Of a DNA stretch of 52,782 nt, positions 8,717 to 16,571 are shown piece after piece (position 1 is the first letter of the stretch; every line of letters begins with the position of its first letter). The translations under genes and the position numbers were made by a program. The notes under the pieces were generated by a model. That model saw nothing but the letters and a program-made list of their open reading frames with translations, was not told where the DNA came from and ran no database searches. Location of the stretch: positions 1 to 52,782 of the forward strand of contig JALOBT010000015.1 in the NCBI GenBank assembly GCA_023228125.1, written 5' to 3'. This DNA is from Candidatus Cloacimonadota bacterium (GTDB taxonomy: Bacteria; Cloacimonadota; Cloacimonadia; Cloacimonadales; Cloacimonadaceae).

Positions 8717-8960
8717 ATAAAATCTGCCAGGCATCCCCCCATTTTTATATGGGCAGTACTGGGTGCTGTAGTTTATTGAATAGTTACACGGATTTAGCGG
8801 ATTAAACGGATCAAAAACAAAGAATATAAGCTCGAAAAACTGAATTGTCCAAGCAACAGGTGGATTATCTCAGACTTGTCTGAGATAATCCGTGTCAATC
8901 CGTTTAATCCGTCCCATCCGTGTGACCGTTAATATTTTGGGGGATGCCTATAAAATCTGC
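8717..8960. mobile_element. MITE-like non-autonomous element with 11-bp flanking direct repeats
   Basis: The direct repeat ATAAAATCTGC occurs at 8717-8727 and 8950-8960. Just inside are inverted ends AGGCATCCCCCC (8729-8740) and GGGGGATGCCT (8939-8949). The core holds no gene. It contains two inverted copies of the ACGGATTAAACGGAT block around a central TCTCAGACTTGTCTGAGA palindrome, so the whole 0.2 kb could fold as one hairpin. An 11-bp duplication and these ends fit mobilisation by an IS4-family transposase, and the ends resemble those of the IS at 39889-41715. Confidence 0.7.
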
Positions 8961-9165
8961 GTAACGCTGGATTCATCCGGCCGTACCGCCAGCTTCAGCT
9001 GGTGCGTGCAGCAAACAAAAGAATAGTCACATTGGAACTACAGGATTGCAGGCGTCTCGTCTGCAGAGCACGGAATGAGCTCCCCTTTTTTGTTAGTCCC
9101 GCTCCCCTATTTGTCGAAACCTCCAGCCTTACTGGATGCGAGACGCATCCCATCCTGCAAGACAA
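8961..9165. repeat. Modular intergenic repeat, copy C
   Basis: It begins GTAACGCTGGATTCATCCGG, contains the CCAGCTTCAGCTGG hairpin and the CAAACAAAAGAATAGTCACA block, lacks most of the ACGGAT module, then has AGGATTGCAGGCGTCTCGTC and GCGAGACGCATCCCATCCTG as inverted outer arms. The arms carry compensating changes (AGGAT/ATCCT where other copies have TGGAT/ATCCA). It abuts the right direct repeat of the MITE. Confidence 0.8.
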
Positions 9166-9280
9166 TGCGCAACCTTGTACAGTTCCTTTCTTATCATCTA
9201 TTTGATTGATACAGTCATTAGCGAGCCACAAAATCGTCCGGTTTTGGGTGCTTCTTTCTCATTTCTGGAACTTAATCATA

Positions 9281-9339
9281 TCTTAATCTACCGTTAATCA
9301 AGCGTTAATTATTAACGCTTGATTAATGGTAGATTAAGA
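9281..9339. repeat. 59-bp near-perfect palindrome
   Basis: The 29-nt arms 9281-9309 and 9311-9339 are inverted complements around one base (9310). The only exception is a G opposite a T, which would be a G-U pair in plus-strand RNA. There is no T-run after it, so it is not an ordinary terminator. It is AT-rich with repeated TTAATC and TTAACG motifs. Confidence 0.85.
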
Positions 9340-9612
9340 CATGATCGACGCCTTGGAGAGAGGGAGAAAGGATTAAATACATATGGAAAGTCCATTCGGG
9401 CAGATTGCATTACGCCTTATTCCATCTGAGCCAACATGAAATGGTTTTCGCAACCGAGAATGAAACGTGGCGTGTAACCCTTATAAGTATCCACCCTAAG
9501 GAGCTGGTTATGATGCCACAAAAAGATGAAAATTACCATGCCTACGGCATTCCGCTTCTTCAAGTATCATGAGCACAAGAGGTTCCAAGCCTTAAAATAA
9601 TCTGTATGCCAG
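9340..9612. other. Intergenic stretch without a supported gene
   Basis: The region holds a 43-codon frame (ATG 9441, stop 9570-9572) and another short frame ending in HEHKRFQALK. Neither has a ribosome-binding site or a recognisable family. They may be remnants of a decayed gene. Nothing else was seen. Confidence 0.4.
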
Positions 9613-9620
9613 ATGTCGTC

Positions 9621-9965
9621 CTACCGGACTCGATATAGCATATACCCCCTCCCCAGCAGTCACCTGCTGGGCTATTGGCATCCGCCTTTCGTCCTACCGG
9701 ACTATATCCCATCAGCATCAGTCTTTCGTCCTACCGGACTATATCCCATCAGCATCAGTCTTTCGTCCTGCTGGAGTACATCCCAATCGCATCCGCTTTT
9801 CTTCCCACCGGACTATATCTCATCAGCATTTGTTTCCATCCTACCAGACTATATCCCAATCGCATCCGCTTTTCTTCCCACCGGATTATATCTCATCAGC
9901 ATCTGTTTTTATTCCCACCGGAGTACATCCCATCAGCATCCGCTTTCCCCCTACCAGACTATATT
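9621..9965. repeat. Minisatellite, 36-37 bp unit, about nine copies
   Basis: The units begin CTACCGGACTATATCCCATC or a close variant at 9621, 9658, 9694, 9731, 9768, 9805, 9841, 9878, 9915 and 9951. They are head to tail without spacers, so this is not a CRISPR array. The first two units are degenerate and the middle ones nearly identical. A 37-bp unit shifts reading frame each time. Confidence 0.85.
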
Positions 9966-10084
9966 CTGAAGAAAACACTTGACATTGAGGCAATGATTTC
10001 AATCCTGTAAATTGTAGTAAAAAAGAAGCCAGAAAGCTTCCAGAAACTTTGCTCAAATAGTTCAGTCAAAATAAGGAGACCTGA

Positions 10085-10483
10085 ATGTATTGTACGAATT
10101 GTGGTAGTCCGGTGGATGCCAATGCAGTGGCTTGTATGAAATGTGGAGCGAGCCCCAGAATCCACAAAAAGTTTTGCTCAAATTGTGGCAGTGCCGTGAA
10201 TGGAGCATCTTTGGTCTGTACCAGTTGTGGAGTGGCCTTGCCTTCTTCTCTGCAACCGCAGAGTCGCATCTATTCCGACCAAAAAGATTGGCTCACCACC
10301 CTTTTATTATGCATTTTCTTAGGTGGAGCAGGCATTCATCGCTTTTATACCGGTCACACGGGTATCGGAGTGGCGCAACTCTTGACCGGAGGGGGATGTG
10401 GAATCTGGGCTCTAATAGACCTAATCACAATAGCTACGGGCAGTTATCTGGATGCACAAGGGAATCCGCTCTACAAGCAATAG
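10085..10483 (+). CDS. Double zinc-ribbon TM2 domain membrane protein
   Basis: A 132-residue protein with two N-terminal zinc ribbons, each a pair of CxxC knuckles (CTNCG/CMKCG, then CSNCG/CTSCG), within residues 2-48. A TM2 domain follows at about 66-118: LLCIFLGGAGIHRFYTGHTG, then a GGGCGIWALIDLI second helix with the typical Asp. Such proteins sit in the inner membrane with the ribbons in the cytoplasm. Their role is not established. AAGGAGAC lies before the ATG. It starts a run of three small membrane genes and overlaps the next by 32 bp, implying translational coupling. The minisatellite lies directly upstream, and I see no good -10 element. Confidence 0.88.
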   Translation: MYCTNCGSPVDANAVACMKCGASPRIHKKFCSNCGSAVNGASLVCTSCGVALPSSLQPQSRIYSDQKDWLTTLLLCIFLGGAGIHRFYTGHTGIGVAQLLTGGGCGIWALIDLITIATGSYLDAQGNPLYKQ

Positions 10484-10820
10484 GGAGCTTGTCCTCTTTT
10501 TGGCCTTCTGGGCTTTGCTGGCAGCGTTGGCGGTGTATTTGATCGCCATTCCGCCGGAGCGCATTGCTTTCGGCCACAATCTCTGCATTTTCAAAGCCAT
10601 CACCCACAAGCCCTGTCCAGGCTGCGGTATGAGCCGGGCTTTTGCCGCTTTTCTGCAAGGGAATATCAGAGCTGCCATAGGCTATAACCGCTTGATTGTG
10701 ATAGTTTTCCCGCTCATGCTCTATCTCCTGCTGAAAAAGCTCTACTGCGATTTGCATAGGATATTCAGGCTTTTCCACCCTCAGACCAGGAAGAGAGGCA
10801 GATTAACTGAATTTATATAG
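10452..10820 (+). CDS. DUF2752 family membrane protein
   Basis: A 122-residue protein with two hydrophobic segments (about 15-33 and 76-92) around the family hallmark KPCPGCGMSRAF. DUF2752 proteins are small membrane proteins of unknown function that often accompany TM2 and zinc-ribbon proteins. The ATG at 10452 lies inside the preceding gene and has no obvious ribosome site. Translation may depend on coupling, or start at an in-frame TTG at about 10500, which would still keep the first helix. The C-terminus is basic. Spacing to the next gene is 31 bp. Confidence 0.8.
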   Translation: MHKGIRSTSNRELVLFLAFWALLAALAVYLIAIPPERIAFGHNLCIFKAITHKPCPGCGMSRAFAAFLQGNIRAAIGYNRLIVIVFPLMLYLLLKKLYCDLHRIFRLFHPQTRKRGRLTEFI

Positions 10821-10851
10821 ATAAGCCAAGAAATTATAAAAGGAGAACGAT

Positions 10852-11166
10852 ATGTTTTGCAAAAATTGCGGCAAAGAAATTGATGACAACGCTATTATTT
10901 GTATTCATTGTGGAGTTTCCACAAATCTCAATCGCAGCGGTGCTGCTATGTACGAAGACGGGGAACTGGGCTGCTTGCTGGGTGGGCTCTGCTTCATTGC
11001 CCCGATAGCGGGCTTGATTCTGTATTTAGTTTGGAAAGACACTATGCCACACAAAGCCAAACAAGCTGGTAAATGGGCTTTGATCGGCTTCGTGGCGAAT
11101 ATTCTATTTTCTATCATCTATTTTGTGGGAATGCTCGGTGCTTCAGATTTGTTTAGTTATTATTGA
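10852..11166 (+). CDS. Zinc-ribbon membrane protein (104 aa)
   Basis: The N-terminal ribbon has CKNCG and CIHCG pairs in residues 3-22. Two hydrophobic helices follow, at about 40-61 and 75-97, joined by a short basic loop (KDTMPHKAKQAGKW). The topology suggests a cytoplasmic ribbon anchored to the inner membrane. The four-residue knuckles resemble those of the gene at 10085, but the helices do not match TM2. AAAGGAGAA lies before the ATG. It is the last gene of the three-gene cluster, and a weak terminator follows. No specific function can be assigned. Confidence 0.82.
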   Translation: MFCKNCGKEIDDNAIICIHCGVSTNLNRSGAAMYEDGELGCLLGGLCFIAPIAGLILYLVWKDTMPHKAKQAGKWALIGFVANILFSIIYFVGMLGASDLFSYY

Positions 11167-11174
11167 TTAATGCT

Positions 11175-11197
11175 AAGCCTTTTTTCTGGGCTTTTTC
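11175..11197 (+). terminator. Possible weak terminator after the zinc-ribbon cluster
   Basis: AAGCC (11175-11179) can pair with GGCTT (11189-11193), followed by TTTCTG. The stem is only five pairs, so this is tentative. Confidence 0.35.
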
Positions 11198-11256
11198 TGC
11201 CAATAAACTATCCAAAGGCGCCATGTCAATTCTGAGGAATGGATTGCAGGAAGGTT

Positions 11257-11328
11257 GCCTCGCCCACTTTTTAGACTAGAGAATCAGCTAAGTTATTGGA
11301 GAATAATCGAAACTTGTTGAACAGTCTC
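11257..11328. repeat. 72-bp dispersed repeat, copy 1
   Basis: It begins GCCTCGCCCACTTT, has AGCTAAGTT in the middle and ends GAACAGTCTC. A second copy of exactly the same length lies at 28284-28355, with the conserved blocks at the same spacing and diverged sequence between. Both copies are intergenic. Confidence 0.6.
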
Positions 11329-11447
11329 GAGGCGGAATCCCTCTCAGATGCAGAATTTTCTTGACAGATATACAGCCACAAGCAAAGGCTGATTGTAAGT
11401 GAGAATTCTTATCTAATGAATGCTTAAATGAACTTCAAGGAGCTGTC

Positions 11448-11615
11448 ATGACAAAGAGAAGCATAGTGTTGGTCTTATCGATCTTTATAGCTTGTGTCTT
11501 GGGTGCTCAGACTTTTGAATGGGGCGATCTCAGTATGTTTAATCTAGGTGATGCCAAGGCGGGAAAAGATTTCAAATTGGTTTCCGGGTTGCTGTCTCTG
11601 GCCTATAAATTTTAA
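11448..11615 (+). CDS. Small secreted protein (55 aa)
   Basis: A complete 55-residue frame starting at ATG 11448, with AAGGAG seven bases upstream. Residues 1-20 form a clear signal peptide (MTKRSIVLVLSIFIACVLGA), likely cleaved before QTFEWG, leaving a mature peptide of about 35 residues that ends SLAYKF. The single Cys is not in a convincing lipobox. Export to the periplasm is likely; the function is unknown. It lies 201 bp upstream of the DUF6754-like operon on the same strand, so it could be linked to it or be the truncated head of a larger exported protein. Confidence 0.65.
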   Translation: MTKRSIVLVLSIFIACVLGAQTFEWGDLSMFNLGDAKAGKDFKLVSGLLSLAYKF

Positions 11616-11816
11616 TCGATGAAAGTGCAGCAAATCCTCCTCTGGCAGGGAAAGTGATTATTTCTGCAAGAGCAAGCTTCATAGGCTTTAAGCGGTCTGA
11701 TTGCCGTGATAAAAGTGCAAAACACAAAAAAGTGTTTGACACAATACGCCTTTTCAAAGCAGTTGAACAGACATAGAGATATAGATTTAGTAATGTACAA
11801 AATAGGAGTGATACGT

Positions 11817-14720
11817 ATGAGGTTAGACAGACGTCGCCTTATCCTGATTCTACTTGCGTTGTTTATCCTCTCAGTTACGATGGTAATCGCGCAAAAGCAG
11901 GAAGTAAAAGATGATAATATAGTTGCAGATTTTCAGGTAACAGACGTTCCCGCCGATGATGGCACGGGACTCATGCTTTCCTGGAAACCGCTAGACCGTA
12001 GCAAAAGAATCATCGAATACCGAGTGTACCGTGGGATCAAGCCCGACCAGTTGTTTTTCTTGGAATCAATTGAAGTAAACCCCAAAAGCGGTGTGGCTTC
12101 TGATCGAATGTTTTATTATGACAATTCTCCCAGTGAGATTTCTGATGTAGCCTTCTCATCCCGGATAAAACGGGAGAAAGGCCAGCCGGATAATGGGATA
12201 TTGTATCGCCAGCCACCTCGTGATCTGAAATTTACCGCTACCTTATTAGAGAAATTTCAGATGATCTCGCTTGCCAAGCGCAGTCATTTCTACCATAGTA
12301 GCCAGGAAGTGCTGGAAGACCCCGAAGCTGAAGAGCTGTCCAGCTATGCTGGGCTCAAGGCAAATCAGCAGACCGTGATGGCGGTGCTGAAACCCGGAGA
12401 AACCTATTATTACTCCGTGGTGGCAGTGGATGAGCGTCAGAGATTGCTTCCCCATGCCGAAGTTCAATCAGCAGTCCCCATGCCAAATGCTCCAGATCCT
12501 TCTCCAGCTTTATACAGCGTGGTAATGGATGATGCCAAAGAGCTGCGTTTTGAATGGGAATATCCCATCAACAAAAGTAATCTTGACAAATACCGCATCT
12601 GGCAATTAAGCGAAATGCCTGCCGAGAGCTGGGCAGAGCTAAAAGCAAATCCTGAAGCAGTTTACACTCGGGCTAAGCTGGTCGCAGAAGGCCAGGTGGG
12701 TAGCGGCAGTTTGCCAAATTACAGAAAAGTAGAGATGAAAGAAGATGCCTCTGGCTACCAAAATGCTGTGTTTGCGCTGCAATTGATAGATTATGATGGT
12801 AAGACAGCATTTTCACCTCTTTCCAAACCCCGCTTTCTGAGTAAAGACGCCTTGCCTGCCCAAACTAAATTCTGGGTGGAAGATAAACCCAATGACAAAG
12901 GTGACAGGCTCACAGTGGGTTGGGACAATCCCATCCTCTTCGTAGTTAAGACCACCTCTATGAATAAGGATAATTCCCGCCTCAGAGTAAACTATCAACT
13001 CAATAAGACCGAAAATCAGAAAGTGACTGAGATCTGGTTTACCTTCACTGATCCCGAAACGGGAGAGCAGATCGCGAAGCTCAAAGAGTTTTATCTGGAC
13101 GATAGCATGATGTTGAATTTGCCCAAAGGCTATGATTTTAAGAAAGGCCTGAAGGTGCAAATCACGATGACAGGCGAGCCCGAAATACCAAATGATTACG
13201 TGATCGAGCAGGATCTGGTCTATGATCCTGGGATGATGGCACTGCTTCCGAGCAAAGCTCTGTATCGCAATGAACGGGATGTATCCAAGATTTATAATGT
13301 GGTTTACCGCAAATATATGCAATCCCCGGCCTGGCGTCTGGTAATGCGCAATACATCCTTTGATAACTCACTGGATGTGACGGTTCCCTATGGCTCCCAA
13401 GTGCAGAAATGGGTGCAAGGCATCAGCTATGCTGAAGGTGATTCCCTGATTATGCATATCGTGGGCCAAAGCGGCGTGGAGCGCAAAGCTCGCAAGCTGC
13501 TGCCAGACGAGCGCAAAGCTCCAGTTACCCTGATGTCTCATAAAGTAGATTTTACCTGGGATGCCAAAAATGAAGAACTGGTAAGCACCAGTATCTTTGA
13601 ACAGCGCGCTCTGGAAATGCACGAAAAGACCATTGTCGAGGCTAAAGCAAAGATAGCCGAACTGACCGGCATGAAAGCCGGAGCCGATCAAGCAGAAATC
13701 CTCGAAATCGATGCTCAGATTGCCCGTCAGCAGGCTATTCTGGACGCTCATACCCAAAACGAAGTGGTTCAGCATGCACTGAGTGCCAAGAGTAACCGCC
13801 ACAGAGTGAATTTGGTTTTGACCGCTTATGACGATTTTACGCGCAGTCAGACCTTCAAAGTGGTCCGCACTGATAGCAAGGGCCTGTTTATTGAATCCGC
13901 TCTGGATCTGAAAGATGATCAACTGGTGTATCACAAACCGATTTCAAACTGGTTTGACAACAATAAATACGTAACTCTGTTTACCACCCTGTTATTCTTT
14001 CTGGTTGTGGTAAGCTTCGTAACCTTGTCAAAACGCGGTAAGACCTTTTATATCAGGCCTATCGCCGGTTTGCAGGAAATCGATAACGCCATTGGTCGCG
14101 CCACTGAGATGGGACGCCCCATGCTCTATTGTATGGGTCATGGCTCTATTTCAGATGTGGCAACCATTGCCTCCATGGGCATCCTGAGCCTCGTGGCCAA
14201 ACGCGCTGCGGAATATGATACCAAGCTGATCGTACCTTGCTATGATTATATCATCATGCCGATCGCTCAGGAAATAGTTCGCGAAGCCCACTACGCGGTG
14301 GGACGCCCGGATACATACGACAGGAATAATGTGTTTTACCTTACCAACGTGCAATTTGCCTATGTGGCAGGTGTAAACGGTATCATGGTCCGTGAACGGA
14401 TGGCGACCAACTTCTTCCTGGGATATTTCTCGGCGGAAGCACTGCTCATGACGGAGACCGGGAACTCGGTGGGAGCGGTGCAGATCGCTGGTACCGACGC
14501 CGTTACTCAGATTCCTTTTTTCATCACAACTTGCGATTATACCCTGATCGGAGAAGAATTATATGCCGCGAGTGCCTACCTGAATCATGAGCCGATGCTC
14601 TTGGGCACCCTGAAAGCGCAGGATTATTTCAAGTTATTCATCCTAACCGTGGTTATCATCGGAGCTGTACTTTCCAGCTTTGAGATCACTGGATTAACCA
14701 CTTTACTGCCAGAGAAATAA
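11817..14720 (+). CDS. Large FN3-like membrane protein with DUF6754-like domain (paralog 1)
   Basis: A 967-residue protein. Residues 1-25 form a signal peptide or anchor. FN3-like beta-sandwiches follow (LSWKPL ... YRVYRG, about 35-220), with another beta region opened by NDKGDRLTVGW. A coiled coil lies near 601-650 and a TM helix at about 720-742. A conserved domain from about 745 to 935 contains RPIAGLQEIDNAIGRATEMG and TDAVTQIPFF, and a last TM helix spans 937-957. The conserved part resembles DUF6754, known to me mainly from Chloroflexi and Cloacimonadota, with no established function. A long periplasmic portion and a cytoplasmic DUF6754 part are inferred. The start at 11817 has TAGGAG upstream; the longer frame begins at a GTG without one. 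It is the first gene of an operon with its paralog at 17299, three membrane genes and rex. Confidence 0.8.
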   Translation: MRLDRRRLILILLALFILSVTMVIAQKQEVKDDNIVADFQVTDVPADDGTGLMLSWKPLDRSKRIIEYRVYRGIKPDQLFFLESIEVNPKSGVASDRMFYYDNSPSEISDVAFSSRIKREKGQPDNGILYRQPPRDLKFTATLLEKFQMISLAKRSHFYHSSQEVLEDPEAEELSSYAGLKANQQTVMAVLKPGETYYYSVVAVDERQRLLPHAEVQSAVPMPNAPDPSPALYSVVMDDAKELRFEWEYPINKSNLDKYRIWQLSEMPAESWAELKANPEAVYTRAKLVAEGQVGSGSLPNYRKVEMKEDASGYQNAVFALQLIDYDGKTAFSPLSKPRFLSKDALPAQTKFWVEDKPNDKGDRLTVGWDNPILFVVKTTSMNKDNSRLRVNYQLNKTENQKVTEIWFTFTDPETGEQIAKLKEFYLDDSMMLNLPKGYDFKKGLKVQITMTGEPEIPNDYVIEQDLVYDPGMMALLPSKALYRNERDVSKIYNVVYRKYMQSPAWRLVMRNTSFDNSLDVTVPYGSQVQKWVQGISYAEGDSLIMHIVGQSGVERKARKLLPDERKAPVTLMSHKVDFTWDAKNEELVSTSIFEQRALEMHEKTIVEAKAKIAELTGMKAGADQAEILEIDAQIARQQAILDAHTQNEVVQHALSAKSNRHRVNLVLTAYDDFTRSQTFKVVRTDSKGLFIESALDLKDDQLVYHKPISNWFDNNKYVTLFTTLLFFLVVVSFVTLSKRGKTFYIRPIAGLQEIDNAIGRATEMGRPMLYCMGHGSISDVATIASMGILSLVAKRAAEYDTKLIVPCYDYIIMPIAQEIVREAHYAVGRPDTYDRNNVFYLTNVQFAYVAGVNGIMVRERMATNFFLGYFSAEALLMTETGNSVGAVQIAGTDAVTQIPFFITTCDYTLIGEELYAASAYLNHEPMLLGTLKAQDYFKLFILTVVIIGAVLSSFEITGLTTLLPEK

Positions 14721-14733
14721 ACGAGGTTTTTGA

Positions 14734-15360
14734 ATGAAGAAGACAATTCCATTATTAATCGTGATCGTTGGAGGACTGATCTGGGTGGTCTGGGCTTTCA
14801 GTCCGCACTATGTCCTCCAAGAAGTATTCTATAATCAATTCTATCTGCCTTGGGCCTATGCTTCAGCGCCCTTTGCGATGCTGCTGGGCGTGCTTTCTCT
14901 CACCTTAATGCACTCCAACAAGATCAAGAGAAGAGCGCCAAAATGGCAATACAGCTATTTCTTCTTTGCCAGCTTTGTTATCACCTGTCTGGCCGGATTT
15001 ATCGGCGGTATCCAGAAAGGTGGACTGTTTATGTGGATGTTTGAGAACGTTCAAATGCCTATGAGTGCGACCATGTTTTCACTCTTGGCCTTCTATATGG
15101 CATCTGCCGCCTACAAAGCCTTCCGTGCCCGTAGCCCTGAAGCCACAGTGCTCCTTGTCGCAGCGATAGTCGTGATGTTGGCGCAGGTTCCGCTGGGAGT
15201 GAAATTGTCAAAGCACCTTCCCACTATTTCACAGTGGATTCTGGACGTGCCCAATCTGGCTTCCAAACGCGGGATTATGCTGGGCGTGGGACTCGGCTCG
15301 GTGGCCACATCACTCAAAATCTTATTGGGAATCGAACGCTCATATCTGGGCGGTGATTGA
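14734..15360 (+). CDS. Six-TM integral membrane protein of the DUF6754-like operon
   Basis: A 208-residue protein with hydrophobic helices at about 5-22, 38-60, 74-94, 109-130, 135-155 and 180-202. No family is recognised. Loops are short, and a basic patch (NKIKRRAPKW, about 62-71) suggests a cytoplasmic loop after helix 2. It starts 13 bp after the upstream stop, with GAGG before the ATG, and lies 17 bp ahead of the next gene. Its size and helix count resemble those of the product at 16572. A membrane subunit of the same complex is the natural reading, but this is inferred from operon position only. Confidence 0.78.
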   Translation: MKKTIPLLIVIVGGLIWVVWAFSPHYVLQEVFYNQFYLPWAYASAPFAMLLGVLSLTLMHSNKIKRRAPKWQYSYFFFASFVITCLAGFIGGIQKGGLFMWMFENVQMPMSATMFSLLAFYMASAAYKAFRARSPEATVLLVAAIVVMLAQVPLGVKLSKHLPTISQWILDVPNLASKRGIMLGVGLGSVATSLKILLGIERSYLGGD

Positions 15361-15377
15361 TTAATGCTGAGGTATAT

Positions 15378-16559
15378 ATGAATATTTTCGAAAGAATGCA
15401 AAAACTGGATCGCCGCTATATCTACATTGTAGTAGCTCTGGCGATTATCATCCCCTTGATGATTCCCTATAATTCGGATAACGTCACCACGCCACCCACG
15501 GAGAATCTGTATCAGATGATCGATAGCTTCGCTGGGCGCAGTGATCGCGCTATTCTGATGAGCTTTTATCATGATGCCGCTACCATGCCGGAGCTATTTC
15601 CCATGGAAGTGGCCATCCTGCGCCATTGCTTTGAACGCAACGTGAAAGTCTTCACCCTTACCTGGTTCCCAGCCGGCGCACCAATTATCGATTACGCCAT
15701 CAATTCGGTGAAAGAAGAATTTCCGGATATCCAGAGCGGCGTAGATTACTGTAATTTCGGTTACAAACCCCAGGCTTTTGCGATGGTTTTGGGTATGGGT
15801 GATAACATCGCCAATACCATGAATACCGATGCCGAGGGACGTAAGCTGGAAAATCTGCCCATCATGCGCGGGATCAATAACTACAGTGAGATGAATCTCG
15901 CCGTGGAATTCTCTGGATCATCCGCTGGTGGCATGTGGATCGTTTACGCTCGTCCGAAATATGGCCTCAATGTAGCCGTGGGCGTTACCGCTGTGATGGC
16001 GGCTGATATGTATCCCTATCTGCAATCAGGTCAATTGATCGGTATGCTTACCGGTCTCAAGGGCGCGGCCGAATACGAAAAGCTGGTGGATGTGTTTGCA
16101 GCCTACCGTGATCCTAAAAGGGATTACAGCATCAAAATCGATGAAGATGGCAATGCCATCATGCCCGGACGTCCCTTTGGCCGTGAGATCCTGGAAGATG
16201 AATCCGTCAAGAAACTCATCCGGATCACTACTCAGACCAAAGCGGAGTTTACTATGGATGAATACCTTGCTTTTAGTGCAAAGTATCCTGAGAATAGGGC
16301 CTTACTCAATAATCTCAAACAAGATGTCGGCGGCCAGGTGGTCATTGATGTCACACAGATAAGTCCCGAACTGCGCACCCAAATGGGGGAGACCATGTAT
16401 CGTGAGCTGAATCGCCTTACTCGCAATACCTTGTACAAGTTCAAGGTCGCCCGCATCGGTATGAATGCGCAAAGCGTTGCCCATATCATGATCATCGTCT
16501 TTATCATTTTGGGTAACATTGGTTACTTCATCCAAAAAATGCGTCAGGCAAAGAACTAA
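15378..16559 (+). CDS. Bitopic membrane-anchored protein of the DUF6754-like operon, uncharacterised
   Basis: A 393-residue protein with an N-terminal TM (about 13-32, IYIVVALAIIIPLMI) and a C-terminal TM (about 368-386). Between them is a soluble alpha/beta domain of about 330 residues. Recognisable runs are SFYHDAATMPE, VFTLTWFPAGAPIIDYA, VLGMGDNIANT and EFSGSSAGGMW. The pattern of hydrophobic strands followed by Gly-rich loops resembles a Rossmann-like fold, but I recognise no family or catalytic motif. The start ATG 15378 has GAGG six bases upstream; a longer TTG-started frame would overlap the preceding gene without a ribosome site. It ends 12 bp before the next gene, so it is firmly within the operon. 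Confidence 0.75.
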   Translation: MNIFERMQKLDRRYIYIVVALAIIIPLMIPYNSDNVTTPPTENLYQMIDSFAGRSDRAILMSFYHDAATMPELFPMEVAILRHCFERNVKVFTLTWFPAGAPIIDYAINSVKEEFPDIQSGVDYCNFGYKPQAFAMVLGMGDNIANTMNTDAEGRKLENLPIMRGINNYSEMNLAVEFSGSSAGGMWIVYARPKYGLNVAVGVTAVMAADMYPYLQSGQLIGMLTGLKGAAEYEKLVDVFAAYRDPKRDYSIKIDEDGNAIMPGRPFGREILEDESVKKLIRITTQTKAEFTMDEYLAFSAKYPENRALLNNLKQDVGGQVVIDVTQISPELRTQMGETMYRELNRLTRNTLYKFKVARIGMNAQSVAHIMIIVFIILGNIGYFIQKMRQAKN

Positions 16560-16571
16560 GAGGAGGATGAA

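Noticed and set aside
9621..9965. Possible CRISPR array
   Set aside because: The units follow one another directly without unique spacers, and no cas genes are present.
9613..10010. Open frames of 111-118 codons across the 9.6-10.0 kb repeats
   Set aside because: They follow the 37-bp minisatellite, which shifts frame each unit. They have no ribosome-binding site, and their composition is simply the repeat translated.
11725..11750. Rex operator upstream of the DUF6754-like operon
   Set aside because: The GTGTTTGACACAA stretch has TTGTG and CAC half-sites on the other strand, but the spacing is too short for a Rex site and the second half is poor.
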